Source: Gemmatimonadaceae bacterium
GTDB lineage: Bacteria > Gemmatimonadota > Gemmatimonadetes > Gemmatimonadales > Gemmatimonadaceae
NCBI GenBank assembly: GCA_035606695.1
Contig: DATNEW010000013.1
Span: 62,001-126,000 of the forward strand
Direction: 5' to 3'
Length of the DNA: 64,000 bases
The notes below the pieces were generated by a model. That model made no database searches. It worked only from the letters and a program-made list of their open reading frames with translations, and was not told the origin of the DNA. Below, piece after piece: positions 27,170 through 36,565 of the stretch (within the stretch, counting starts at the first letter, position 1; each line of letters begins with the position of its first letter). The position numbers and the translations under genes were made by a program.

Positions 27170-27895
27170 ATGCAGACATCGTCGTCGCCAGCCGCACCAT
27201 CGGCATCCGCGCCGCAAACGCCGTCCGCTCCGCCGGCGCCGGCTTCGTCAACCCCGCAAGCTCGAGCGAAGCCAGGCCAGGCCGGCACGATCGACACGCC
27301 GTCGCTTCGCGCACAGCTCGGCGATCTGAACGTGCAGCTGGCGGCGCTCAAGGCGGAATGGCGCGGCCTTCAGAATCAGCTGAACACCATGCGCCTCGAC
27401 AATCCGGCGCGGGCCGGTGTGCAGCAGAAGGCGGCGGACATTGGCGTGCAGATCGCGAAGGTGCAGGGCGACATCGCGCGGCTGCAAGCGCAGATCGATC
27501 AGCGTGAAGGCGGTCCAGGTACGCTCGTTCCGCCGCCGGTGCCGCGCGGCCGCGGGTTCGACCCGGATCTCGCGGCGGGGTTGATGTTCGCGTTCATCTT
27601 CGCCGTGCTCATGCCGATTTCGATCGCGATGGCTCGGCGCCTGTGGCGCGGCCGCCCGCCGGCGGCGCCGATGACGGATCCGTCGATCGCGCCGCGGCTC
27701 GACCGGATAGAGCAAGCGGTGGACGCCGTCGCGATCGAGATCGAGCGCGTGTCCGAGGGACAGCGCTTCGTGACCAAGATTCTGGCGGAGCGGCCGGCGA
27801 ACGACGGCTCATCGATTCGCGCGTTGGGTGCCGGGCCGGCGGAGCCGATTCAGACGCCCGAACGCGAGGCGATGCGGCAGCAGCGGAATAGTTGA
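27170..27895 (+). CDS. Coiled-coil membrane protein of unknown function
   Basis: The 241-residue protein begins at ATG 27170 after AGGGAG. Residues 1-40 are Pro/Ala/Ser-rich; residues about 42-110 form a heptad-like coiled coil (LRAQLGDLNVQLAALKAEW, VQIAKVQGDIARLQAQID). One transmembrane helix (LAAGLMFAFIFAVLMPISIAMA) follows, then a second short helical segment (RLDRIEQAVDAVAIEIERVSEGQRF). I do not recognise a family; similar single-pass coiled-coil proteins are common as lineage-specific membrane proteins. Confidence 0.75.
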   Translation: MQTSSSPAAPSASAPQTPSAPPAPASSTPQARAKPGQAGTIDTPSLRAQLGDLNVQLAALKAEWRGLQNQLNTMRLDNPARAGVQQKAADIGVQIAKVQGDIARLQAQIDQREGGPGTLVPPPVPRGRGFDPDLAAGLMFAFIFAVLMPISIAMARRLWRGRPPAAPMTDPSIAPRLDRIEQAVDAVAIEIERVSEGQRFVTKILAERPANDGSSIRALGAGPAEPIQTPEREAMRQQRNS

Positions 27896-27902
27896 ACGCC
27901 GC

Positions 27903-27977
27903 TGTCATCCTGAGCGTACGAAGGACCCCAATCCTCGGCGGAAAGGGGTCCTTCGTCGCTTCGCTCCTCAGGATGAC
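27903..27977. repeat. Dispersed inverted repeat, copy between convergent genes
   Basis: TGTCATCCTGAGCG...AAGGACCCC is mirrored by GGGGTCCTT...CTCAGGATGACA. The 75-base element sits between the stops of the coiled-coil protein and pckA and could serve as a terminator-like hairpin. Confidence 0.88.
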
Positions 27978-27987
27978 AATGAGGTGA

Positions 27988-29607
27988 TTACCGCGGTCCC
28001 GCGTTCCTCACGGGCTCAGACACGAACTTCTCATACTTCGCGAAGTTCTCCTTGAACATGCCGGCGAGCTTCTTCGCCTGCTCGTCGTACGCGTTCTTGT
28101 CCGTCCACGTGTCGCGCGGATCGAGCACGTCGAGCGGCACATCCGGGATCGTCTTCGGCACTTGCAGGCCGAACAACGGATCGGTGTGGAGCGGCACGGA
28201 CTTGAGATCGCCCCGGAGAAGGGCGGCGACCATCGCGCGCGTGTGCGACAGCTTCATGCGCTTGCCGATGCCGAATGCGCCGCCGGTCCAGCCGGTGTTG
28301 ACGAGCCACACGTCGGAGCCGTGCTGGTCGATCAACTTGCCAAGCATGTCGGCGTACTTCGTCGGATGCCACACGAGAAACACGGCTCCGAAGCACGATG
28401 AGAAGGTGGCCTGCGGTTCTTTGACACCACGCTCGGTGCCCGCCACCTTCGCCGTGTACCCCGAGAGGAAGTAGTACATCGCCTGTTCGCGGGTGAGCTT
28501 GGCGATCGGCGGCAACACGCCGAACGCGTCGGCGGTGAGGAATACGATGTTCTTCGGATGTCCGCCGCGACCTGACGGCACGAAGTTCGGGATGTAGTGC
28601 AGCGGATACGACGCGCGGGTATTCTCGGTGATCGACTGATCCTCGAACTTCACTTTGCGCGTGAGCTCGTCCAGCACGACGTTCTCGAGAATCGTGCCGA
28701 ACATCTGCGTCGTGTTGTAGATGTCGGGCTCGCCCTCGGGCGAGAGGTTGATCACCTTCGCGTAGCAGCCGCCCTCGTAGTTGAACACGCCGTCGGGCGA
28801 CCACCCATGCTCGTCGTCGCCGATGAGCGCGCGCTCGGGATTGGCGGAGAGCGTCGTCTTGCCGGTGCCGGAGAGGCCGAAGAAGAGCGCGGTGTCGCCT
28901 TCCTTGCCGATGTTCGCCGAGCAGTGCATGGAGAGCACGCCCTGCTTCGGCATGTAATAGTTCATCACGGTGAACATCGCCTTCTTGAGCTCACCGGCGT
29001 AGCGCGTCCCGCCGATCATGATCATGCGCTTGGCGAGATTGAGCACGATGAACGTGCCGGAGCGGGTTCCGTGCTTCGCCGGATCGGCCTGGAACTCCGG
29101 GGCGTGCAGCACCGTGAAGTTCGGCTCGAACGTCGGCAGCTCGGTGGGCTCGGGGCGGATGAACATGTTGCGCACGAACGCCATCTGCCAGGCATTCGGC
29201 GAGACGTAGCGCACCGACAGGCGATACTTGGGATCGGCGCCGCAATAGAGATCCTGAATGAACAGCTCGCCCTGGCCGTCGAGGTAGGCGCGCACGTCGG
29301 CGAGCAGCGTCTCGAACTGCTGCTCGCTGAACGGCTGGTTCACCTTGCCCCAGTCGACGTCCTGCTCCGATGATGGATCTTTAACGAGGAATTTGTCATT
29401 GGGCGACCGGCCGGTGTGCGGCGCGGTCACGCTGCAGAACGGACCCATGTCGGCGAACCGGCCCTCGCCGCGCCGGGCCGCCTGCTCGATCAACACCGGT
29501 GCCTGGAGATTCCAGTGCACCTCGCCGCGCGGCTTGAGCCCCTGCGCGGCCAAGCCAATCTTTCCCTGCAAACCGGCGTCGTCCTGCGGCGTCGTTTGAG
29601 TGGCCAT
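27988..29607 (-). CDS. pckA: Phosphoenolpyruvate carboxykinase (ATP)
   Basis: The 539-residue enzyme converts oxaloacetate and ATP to phosphoenolpyruvate. It has the substrate loop HTGRSPNDKF, GGTRYAGELKK, kinase-1a loop GLSGTGKTTLSA, kinase-2 motif LIGDDEHGWSPDGVFNYEGGCYAK, and adenine-binding NTGWTGGAFG, all of the ATP-type family; length is normal. It starts nine bases after the maeB stop, with an AGGGG ribosome site inside that gap. Together the two genes form a C4-to-C3 node for gluconeogenesis. Confidence 0.97.
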   Translation of the reverse strand: MATQTTPQDDAGLQGKIGLAAQGLKPRGEVHWNLQAPVLIEQAARRGEGRFADMGPFCSVTAPHTGRSPNDKFLVKDPSSEQDVDWGKVNQPFSEQQFETLLADVRAYLDGQGELFIQDLYCGADPKYRLSVRYVSPNAWQMAFVRNMFIRPEPTELPTFEPNFTVLHAPEFQADPAKHGTRSGTFIVLNLAKRMIMIGGTRYAGELKKAMFTVMNYYMPKQGVLSMHCSANIGKEGDTALFFGLSGTGKTTLSANPERALIGDDEHGWSPDGVFNYEGGCYAKVINLSPEGEPDIYNTTQMFGTILENVVLDELTRKVKFEDQSITENTRASYPLHYIPNFVPSGRGGHPKNIVFLTADAFGVLPPIAKLTREQAMYYFLSGYTAKVAGTERGVKEPQATFSSCFGAVFLVWHPTKYADMLGKLIDQHGSDVWLVNTGWTGGAFGIGKRMKLSHTRAMVAALLRGDLKSVPLHTDPLFGLQVPKTIPDVPLDVLDPRDTWTDKNAYDEQAKKLAGMFKENFAKYEKFVSEPVRNAGPR

Positions 29608-29616
29608 GTCTAACCC

Positions 29617-31932
29617 CTATAACCTCGAGAAAACCGTCGGTGTGGGCCCGCTGCCATTCGGGCGGGCCGCTGATTCGATGGGAGAAGTGCGTTCCTGCGC
29701 GTCCACCACCGCGACCGCGGCCATGTGGACGATGTCCTGCACGTCGGCACCGCGCTCCAGCACGTGCACCGGGCGGCTCATGCCGACGAGAATCGGCCCG
29801 ATGGCCGTCGCGCCGCCCAGGTGATGCAACAACTTGTACGCAATGTTTCCCGCGCTCAGGTTCGGGAAGATCAGCACGTTCGCCTGCTCCTTGAGCGCGC
29901 TGAACGGGTAATCCCGCTGAATGATCTCGGGATCGAACGCGGTGTCCGCCTGCATCTCGCCGTCGACCGTCAGCGAGGGATCGCGCTGCCGCAGCAACTG
30001 AACGGCGCGCGCCATCTTTTCGGCTTCGGGATGACGAACCGACCCGAAATTGGAGAAAGACAACATCGCGATCCGCGGTTCCAGCCCCATCGTCCGCGCG
30101 ATGCGCGACGCCGAAAACGCGATCTGCGCCACTTGCTCGGCCGTGGGATCGATGTTCACGGTCGTGTCCGCGCAGAACACGAGCTGCTTCTCGAATACCA
30201 GCATGTACATGCCGCTAACGAGACCCGCTTTCGGATGCGCGCCAATCACTTCGAGCGCGGGACGGATCGTCTCGGGGTAGTGCAGGTTGACGCCCGACAC
30301 GAGTGCGTCGGCATCGCCGCGCGCCACCATGCATGAACCGAAATAATTGCCGTTGAACAATCGGCGGCGCGCTTCGTCGAGGCTCATGCCTTTGCGCTGC
30401 CGGCGCGAATACATGAATTGCGCGTACGCCTCACGCTTGGGCGACGACGACGGATCCTCGATCGCGATCTCGTCGAGTGGAACGTTCATCGCGTGCGCTT
30501 CGGTCTCGATCGTTTCGCGATCACCAAGGAGAATGGGGAACGCGATGCCTTCCTCGATGCAGATGCGCGCCGCACGAATGACTTTCGGCTCTTCGCCTTC
30601 GGGGAAGACGACGCGCTTCGGGTTGCCGACGGCGCGATTCATCAGCCCGCGCATGACGCCGCGCGCACCGCCCAGCCGCACCTCGAGCCGTTCACGATAG
30701 TCGTCGAGATCGATGAAGTCGTTCGCCGCGCCCGAGGCGACCGCCGCCCACGCGACCGCCGGCGCAACCCACAGCAGCACGCGCGGATCGAACGGGAAGG
30801 GAATGAGATACTCGGCGCCGAAGCACACGTCCTGAAGACCGTACAGCGCCGCGACCGAGTTCGGCACGTTCTCCTTGGCGAGCAACGCGAGTGCACGCGT
30901 CGCCGCCATCTTCATCTCTTCATTGATTTCGGTCGCGCGGACATCCAACGCGCCGCGGAAAATGAACGGGAAGCCGAGGACGTTGTTGACCTGATTGGGA
31001 TAGTCGCTGCGTCCCGTCGCGATGATCGCGTCGTCCCGCACCGCGCGTACTTCTTCCGGCAGAATTTCCGGAACGGGATTCGCCAGCGCGAAGATGATCG
31101 GATGCTCGGCCATCGCCTTGATCATCTTGCCCGTGACGGCGCCGGCAACCGAGAGGCCGACGAACACGTCGGCGCCGACGAGCGCGTCCTCGATCGTGCG
31201 CGCGTCCGTTTCATTTTGAAAGCGCGCCTTGTACGGGTCCATGTCATCGTTGCGACCCTTGAAGATGACGCCCTTCCGGTCGCACATGATGATGTTCTCG
31301 CGCTGCACGCCCAGGCGGATGTAGTGCTCCGCCGTCGAGATGGCGGCGGCGCCGGCGCCGGAGAACACGACGCGAACGTCCTCGATCTTCTTGCCGACGA
31401 TCTCGACGGCGTTGATCAGCGCCGCGCCGGAGATGATCGCGGTGCCATGCTGATCGTCATGGAAGACGGGAACCTTCATCGTCTTCCTGAGCGTCTCTTC
31501 GATGTAGAAGCAGTCGGGCGCCTTGATGTCCTCGAGGTTGATGCCGCCAACCGTGGGCTCGAGGAGTTGACAAAATTTTATCACGTCGTCGGGATTCTCG
31601 GAGCCTACCTCGAGATCGAACACGTCGAGGTCGGCGAACTGCTTGAAGAGATTCCCTTTGCCTTCCATCACCGGCTTGCCGGCCACCGCGCCGATGTTGC
31701 CGAGCCCGAGCACGGCGGTGCCGTTGGTGACGACCGCGACGAGGTTGCCCTTGGCGGTGTACGTATACGCGAGATCGGGATCCTTCTTGATCTCGAGGCA
31801 CGGCTCGGCGACTCCGGGGGAGTACGCGAGCGAGAGGTCCCGCTGGTTGGTGAGCGGCTTCGTTGGAACGACGGCGATCTTCCCCGGCCGTCCGTTCGCG
31901 TGATAATCGAGGGCGTCCTGGCGTTTGGTCAC
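29617..31932 (-). CDS. maeB: NADP-dependent malic enzyme with phosphotransacetylase-like domain
   Basis: The 771-residue protein starts at GTG. Residues 1-430 are the malic enzyme ([55 protein letters not shown] site). Residues about 440-760 resemble phosphate acetyltransferase ([48 protein letters not shown]), the standard MaeB architecture in which the second domain is regulatory. It makes pyruvate and NADPH from malate and is upstream of pckA in one operon. Confidence 0.96.
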   Translation of the reverse strand: MTKRQDALDYHANGRPGKIAVVPTKPLTNQRDLSLAYSPGVAEPCLEIKKDPDLAYTYTAKGNLVAVVTNGTAVLGLGNIGAVAGKPVMEGKGNLFKQFADLDVFDLEVGSENPDDVIKFCQLLEPTVGGINLEDIKAPDCFYIEETLRKTMKVPVFHDDQHGTAIISGAALINAVEIVGKKIEDVRVVFSGAGAAAISTAEHYIRLGVQRENIIMCDRKGVIFKGRNDDMDPYKARFQNETDARTIEDALVGADVFVGLSVAGAVTGKMIKAMAEHPIIFALANPVPEILPEEVRAVRDDAIIATGRSDYPNQVNNVLGFPFIFRGALDVRATEINEEMKMAATRALALLAKENVPNSVAALYGLQDVCFGAEYLIPFPFDPRVLLWVAPAVAWAAVASGAANDFIDLDDYRERLEVRLGGARGVMRGLMNRAVGNPKRVVFPEGEEPKVIRAARICIEEGIAFPILLGDRETIETEAHAMNVPLDEIAIEDPSSSPKREAYAQFMYSRRQRKGMSLDEARRRLFNGNYFGSCMVARGDADALVSGVNLHYPETIRPALEVIGAHPKAGLVSGMYMLVFEKQLVFCADTTVNIDPTAEQVAQIAFSASRIARTMGLEPRIAMLSFSNFGSVRHPEAEKMARAVQLLRQRDPSLTVDGEMQADTAFDPEIIQRDYPFSALKEQANVLIFPNLSAGNIAYKLLHHLGGATAIGPILVGMSRPVHVLERGADVQDIVHMAAVAVVDAQERTSPIESAARPNGSGPTPTVFSRL

Positions 31933-32057
31933 AGACCTGAAAAATAGCCGGTTCTGCGGCCTAAGTCAGTGCGCCAACGATGGCTAGAAGTTGACCTCTA
32001 TGCTGGAGTAGATCACATAGCCGTTGCCCGCGACCGCGTACGGCAACGACAGCCGTC

Positions 32058-32654
32058 TCACTCCGTGAACGCGCGGGCTGGATTTTCGACGCACGCCTTC
32101 ACGGGCCGAGGCTCGCTCGGCGCGTTGGTACCGTTCCAGCACTCGCCGTAGAGCGAGCAGTAGCAGACGAACGTTTCGAGGCGATTGTTATTCAGCGCGG
32201 TGCGCCACACGCGTACGTCGGCCGAATCCGGCAGGGAGAGCAGATCCATTTCGGCGCCGACCGGAGCGACGAGGCCGCGGGCGAATGTGGTTTGCTTGTG
32301 GTCGCGCCACGTGAGCGTGATGTGCATCGAATCGGCGGCTTCCTTCCAGGAGCGCACGGGATGGCCATTCACGTGCACTTCGAACGAGCGAATGATCGCC
32401 GGACCGAGGCCCAGGTTCTGGACGATGCGCGCGTAGCCGTGTTCTCCGGAGTTTCCGAGAATCAAGTAGGGCCACACGGCGGCGTGGGCTTGATCGCGCG
32501 CGAGTTTTGTCTGATAGATCGCGGTGACCAGCGCGGCAATCGCGATCAATGACGCGGAGGCCGAGATCACGCCGGTCGTCACGCGCTCCAAACGCAGCGT
32601 TCGCAGAATGCTGCGTCGCTCGGTGGCTTCGGCTTCTTCTTCTGATGGATTCAT
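32058..32654 (-). CDS. Single-pass membrane protein of unknown function
   Basis: The 198-residue protein has an acidic N-terminus, one transmembrane helix (TGVISASASLIAIAALVTAIY, about residues 27-47) and an external domain of about 140 residues. Segments AAVWPYLILGNSG, YARIVQNLGLGPAIIRSFEVHVNG and CYCSLYGECW suggest a small beta-rich domain with two possible disulfides. I do not recognise the family. It is divergent from the small membrane protein at 32667. The 125 bases between this gene and maeB hold no supported gene. Confidence 0.65.
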   Translation of the reverse strand: MNPSEEEAEATERRSILRTLRLERVTTGVISASASLIAIAALVTAIYQTKLARDQAHAAVWPYLILGNSGEHGYARIVQNLGLGPAIIRSFEVHVNGHPVRSWKEAADSMHITLTWRDHKQTTFARGLVAPVGAEMDLLSLPDSADVRVWRTALNNNRLETFVCYCSLYGECWNGTNAPSEPRPVKACVENPARAFTE

Positions 32655-32666
32655 CGGCGTAGGTTT

Positions 32667-32966
32667 GTGGCTGTGACCAATCCATTGGGCGACGCCGTCG
32701 ATCGTGCGCGGACGCGGCGCATCATCATCATCGCGGTGATCACCGTCATCGTCGAGGGTGCGCTATTCGCGATCGCGCGGATTGCGCCGGCGCTGGCGGG
32801 GCTCATTCGGCCGGTCTATCTGGTGGTACTGGCGTGTACGGCGATCACGGGGTGGCATGCGCTGCGCCGGCGTCCCGGGCACGATCGCCGGCATTCCGAC
32901 CGGCGCAATCATGCAGGGCTAGCCGCTCCGACCAACGACCCAACCGATCACCGCGCCCCCGACTGA
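32667..32966 (+). CDS. Small two-helix membrane protein
   Basis: The 99-residue protein starts at GTG 32667 or GTG 32673. Two hydrophobic segments (IIIIAVITVIVEGALFAIARI and LIRPVYLVVLACTAITGWHAL) are followed by a His/Arg/Asp-rich tail (RRRPGHDRRHSDRRNHAG). The last 48 bases overlap the convergent gene at 32919. Function is unknown. The tail coincides with the overlap and may be a by-product of it. Confidence 0.5.
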   Translation: MAVTNPLGDAVDRARTRRIIIIAVITVIVEGALFAIARIAPALAGLIRPVYLVVLACTAITGWHALRRRPGHDRRHSDRRNHAGLAAPTNDPTDHRAPD

Positions 32967-33245
32967 GCCGATCACGATGAGCGGTGCGTAGGCTTTCGTG
33001 ATGATGGCGTCGGACGCGCTCACGAGAAAACCGACGGCCGCGCCGATCGCCCACGGCGGAACGCCAACGGCCACGAGCTGCGGCGCGCCGATCATCGCTC
33101 CGATGAGAAACCCGATCGTCATGCGGTTGAGAAAGGCGCCGGTGAGCGCGGCGGTTTTGTCGGGGAACTGCATGGGCAGCATCGCCGCCGCCGCGAGGGC
33201 GCCGAAGACGCCGCCGCTCACGGCGCCCGCAAGAAGTCTGGACAT
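32919..33245 (-). CDS. Small Gly/Ala-rich membrane protein
   Basis: The 108-residue protein is almost wholly hydrophobic, with three or four helices (LLAGAVSGGVFGALAAAAML, IGFLIGAMIGAPQLVAVG, AIGAAVGFLVSASDAI, LIVIGSVGGAVIGWVVG). Gly-zipper-like spacing (GGVFGALA, GSVGGAVIG) is typical of small glycine-rich inner-membrane proteins. No specific family is recognised. It overlaps the convergent gene by 48 bases. Confidence 0.65.
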   Translation of the reverse strand: MSRLLAGAVSGGVFGALAAAAMLPMQFPDKTAALTGAFLNRMTIGFLIGAMIGAPQLVAVGVPPWAIGAAVGFLVSASDAIITKAYAPLIVIGSVGGAVIGWVVGRSG

Positions 33246-33283
33246 GGCGCAATAGTACAGGCCGGTTGGGGAGCGTCAAGCCG

Positions 33284-33396
33284 TCGTGATCCCGAGCGGA
33301 GGCGCGGAGCGCCGAAGTCGAGGGACACCGTCCGGGCGGAGGAGTTCTCCCCGAGTGAAGGGGGTCCCTCGACTCGCTCCGCTCGCTCGGGATGAC
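33284..33396. repeat. Dispersed inverted repeat, long copy
   Basis: GTGATCCCGAGCGGAGGCG at the left is mirrored by CGCTCGCTCGGGATGAC at the right, with an inner GTCGAGGGAC/GTCCCTCGAC stem and a loop containing GGGCGGAGGAG. It fills the space between the small membrane protein start and the RND gene stop. Confidence 0.9.
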
Positions 33397-33409
33397 ACGC
33401 GATCACTCG

Positions 33410-36400
33410 CTACACCTCGAGGTGATCGCCCTCGCGCGCCGAGATCAGGTACAGCACCGGCATTAAGAATACGCTAATGAGTAATCTGGAAAAAAGCCCG
33501 CCGACGATCACGAGCGCGAACGGCTTCTGCGTATCCGAGCCGACGCCGGTCGACAGCGCGGCCGTCAACAGGCCCAGCGCGGCGACGAGCGCGGTCATCA
33601 TGATCGGCCGCAAGCGCAGCAGCGCGGCCGTGCGGGTCGCATCGGGAATGGTGAATCCCCCCAGTCGCAGCTCGTTCGCGTACGAGATGTAGACCACGGC
33701 GGTTTGTACCGACACACCGAAGAGCGCCAGGAAACCAATCATCGACGACACCGAGAACGGCGTGTCGGTGATCCACATCGCGACCAGGCCGCCGAGTGGC
33801 GCCGAGAGCAGCACGCCGACGACGGTGATGAGCGGAAACTTGAAGTTGTGGTACAGCACGAAGAGAATCGCGAAGATCGCGATGATCGTGAGCGGCAACA
33901 CCACGTTCATCTGCGCGCGCGAGGCCGTGTACTGCTCGAACTCGCCACCCCACCGCGTCGTGTAGCCGATCGGCAGCTTCATCTGCTTCGCCACCGCCGC
34001 TTGCGCTTCAGCCACGGCGCTCGACAGATCGCGCCCTTCGACCGCGTACTGCACGCCGATGTACCGCGAGTTGTCCTGGCGGTAGATGAACGCCGCGCCG
34101 TTCGCCACCTGAATGTCGGCGACTTCGCGCAACGGTACCTCGCTGCCGTCCGGCGTCGAGATCAGGATGTTGCCGATCTCCTCCGGCGTCGCGCGATACT
34201 GCGGCTGCAATCGCACCACGAGATCGAAGGTGCGCTCGCCCTGCACGACTTCCGTCGTCGCCGCGCCGCCCACCGCGGCCTCGATCAATCCGTTGAGCGC
34301 GTCCGACGTCAGGCCGTACCGCGCCATGCGCTCTCGATTGGCGCTGATCGTCAAGCTGGGCTGCCCAAGCTCCTGCACCAGCACCACGTGATTGATGCCC
34401 GGCACTTTCTCGATGATCGCCTTGAGCTGCTTGCCCTTCTCCTCGAGCACGTTCAGGTCGGTGCCGAAGATCTTCACGTCGAGCGACGACTTGAGGCCCG
34501 TCAGCGCTTCGTCGACGGCATCTTCGGCCGGCTGCGTGTAGTTGAAGATGATGCCGGGGAAGCTCGAGAGCTTTTTCTGAATGGCGTCGATCAGGTCCTG
34601 CTTCGAGTGAAACGAGCTCCGCCACTCGCCATACGGGCGCAAGCCGACGTAAAACTCGGCGTTGAAGAAACCGGTCGGGTCGGTGCCGGCGTCGTCGCGT
34701 CCGTGCTCGGACGCGACGGTCGTCACTTCGGGAAAGCTCCGCAACACTTGCCGGATCTGCGGGACGATGGCCGACGACGCCTCGAACGAGATGGTGTACG
34801 GCATCGTCGCGCGCACCCAGATCGCGCCTTCGTCGAGATGCGGCATGAACTCGCCGCCGCGCGACATGGCGATGAACGCCGAGAACGCGAAGATGACGAG
34901 CGATGCGACGATGGTCGCGCGGCTGTGCGTCAGACACCAGTCGAGGCCTGACGCATAGCGGTCGCGAATCCACTCGAATGCGTGATTCGTCCGTTCCTTC
35001 ACTCCCTTGCGCATTACCCACGCGCACAGCGCGGGGACGACGGTGAGCGTGAGAAAGAGCGCGCCAAGCAATGCGTAGATCGTCGTGTCGGCCATGGGGC
35101 GAAACAGCTTGCCCGATGGACCGGTGAGCGCGTAGATGGGCAGGAATCCGGCGACGATCACGGCGATCGCGTACACGATCGGACGATTGACCTCGGACGC
35201 CGCCTCGAAGATGACTTCGCGAACGCTGTACTCGGTCCCATGGCGGCGCGCGAGCTGTCGATAGATGTTCTCGACCATCACCACCGCGCCGTCGACCAGA
35301 ATGCCGAAGTCGATCGCGCCGATCGACAGCAGGTTCGCCGGAATGTTTCGAAGGTCGAGACACATGAACGCGATCAGGAGCGACAGCGGAATCGTCACCG
35401 CGACGATCAGCCCCGACCGGATGTCGAACAGAAAGAAGATCAGCACCACGATGACGAGTGCGATGCCGCGGAACAAATTGTCGGCGACGGTATGCGTCGT
35501 GAGCGCGATCAGGTCGCTGCGGTCGTAATAGGGAACGACCTTCACGTCTTTCGGCAGCACGTGATCGTTCAGCTCGCGCGTCTTCGCCTCGACGCGCTTG
35601 AGCACCACCTGCGCCTGCTCGCCCGTGCGCATGAGGATGATGCCTTCGACCGCGTCGTTCTGATCGTTGTACCCGAACTGCCCGAGCCTCGGCGCATGTC
35701 CGATCTCGACGGTGGCGACGTCCTTCACCAGCACCGGCACGTGATTCTTCACCGCGATGACGAGATTGCCGATGTCCTCGAGCGTCACCACGCGGCCGAG
35801 ACCGCGCACGTAGAAGAACTGTCCGCCCTCGGAGTAGAACCCGCCGCCGCCGTTGCTGTTGTTGGTATTCAGGGCGGACTGCATGTCGTCGATCGAGAGG
35901 CCGGCGCCGGCGAGCTTGGTGGGATCGACGAGCACTTGGTACTGCATCGTCTCGCCGCCGAGCGACGCGACGTCGGCGACGCCGGGCACGCTGCGGAATG
36001 CCTTGTCCAGCACCCAGTCCTGCAGCACGTGCAGGTCCATCGGCGAGCGATCGCTGCTCTGCACGACGTAGCGATACACGAGGCCCGAAGGCGAGAACGG
36101 GGCTTCCATGTCGCCGGACACGCCGTCCGGCAGGCTCGCACCGCCGAGTCGCTCGAAGACTTGCTCGCGCGCGAAGTAGAGATCGGTGCCTTCATCGAAC
36201 GTCACACGAATGCTCGACAATCCGTACAGCGACACCGAGCGCATGACGACGAGATTCGGGAGGCCGTTCAGCTCCGTCTCGATCGGGACGGTGATCAACC
36301 GTTCGACTTCTTCCGCCGCGTGACCTTCCCACTGCGTCGTGATCTCCACCGCGGGCGGCGAGACGTCGGGATACGCGTCGACGGGCAAACGATTCAGCGA

Positions 36401-36565
36401 AAAAATGCCGCCGACGATGAGCGCGATGGCGACGACCGCGATGACGAGCGGTGCCTTGACCGATGCTTCGACGAGTCGCTGGATCGGACCGCGACTGCCT
36501 TCGACGACGCCGGTTGGTACAGGCTCGCGCGGCGGCCTGGGTTCGGAGGTATTCTGGCCGGTCAC
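33410..36565 (-). CDS. RND efflux pump inner-membrane subunit (heavy-metal CusA/CzcA type)
   Basis: The 1051-residue protein has the 12-helix, two-loop RND layout. N-terminal FSLNRLPVDAYPDVSPPAVEI and TM4 DFGILVDGAVVMVENIYRQL (charged proton-relay residue) are typical of the heavy-metal efflux branch. The C-terminal MIGFLALFGVSVQTAVVY and RLRPIMMTALVAALG match the second repeat. It would drive proton-coupled export across both membranes with the adaptor and TolC-like proteins encoded just upstream. Its ATG overlaps the adaptor stop by four bases. The ion is not deducible here. Confidence 0.95.
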   Translation of the reverse strand: MTGQNTSEPRPPREPVPTGVVEGSRGPIQRLVEASVKAPLVIAVVAIALIVGGIFSLNRLPVDAYPDVSPPAVEITTQWEGHAAEEVERLITVPIETELNGLPNLVVMRSVSLYGLSSIRVTFDEGTDLYFAREQVFERLGGASLPDGVSGDMEAPFSPSGLVYRYVVQSSDRSPMDLHVLQDWVLDKAFRSVPGVADVASLGGETMQYQVLVDPTKLAGAGLSIDDMQSALNTNNSNGGGGFYSEGGQFFYVRGLGRVVTLEDIGNLVIAVKNHVPVLVKDVATVEIGHAPRLGQFGYNDQNDAVEGIILMRTGEQAQVVLKRVEAKTRELNDHVLPKDVKVVPYYDRSDLIALTTHTVADNLFRGIALVIVVLIFFLFDIRSGLIVAVTIPLSLLIAFMCLDLRNIPANLLSIGAIDFGILVDGAVVMVENIYRQLARRHGTEYSVREVIFEAASEVNRPIVYAIAVIVAGFLPIYALTGPSGKLFRPMADTTIYALLGALFLTLTVVPALCAWVMRKGVKERTNHAFEWIRDRYASGLDWCLTHSRATIVASLVIFAFSAFIAMSRGGEFMPHLDEGAIWVRATMPYTISFEASSAIVPQIRQVLRSFPEVTTVASEHGRDDAGTDPTGFFNAEFYVGLRPYGEWRSSFHSKQDLIDAIQKKLSSFPGIIFNYTQPAEDAVDEALTGLKSSLDVKIFGTDLNVLEEKGKQLKAIIEKVPGINHVVLVQELGQPSLTISANRERMARYGLTSDALNGLIEAAVGGAATTEVVQGERTFDLVVRLQPQYRATPEEIGNILISTPDGSEVPLREVADIQVANGAAFIYRQDNSRYIGVQYAVEGRDLSSAVAEAQAAVAKQMKLPIGYTTRWGGEFEQYTASRAQMNVVLPLTIIAIFAILFVLYHNFKFPLITVVGVLLSAPLGGLVAMWITDTPFSVSSMIGFLALFGVSVQTAVVYISYANELRLGGFTIPDATRTAALLRLRPIMMTALVAALGLLTAALSTGVGSDTQKPFALVIVGGLFSRLLISVFLMPVLYLISAREGDHLEV

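Noticed and set aside
31984-32057. Possible remnant of an outer-membrane protein gene (minus strand, ending YVIYSSIEVNF)
   Set aside because: The last 20 or so codons look barrel-like and end in Phe, but no upstream body exists; too short to call.
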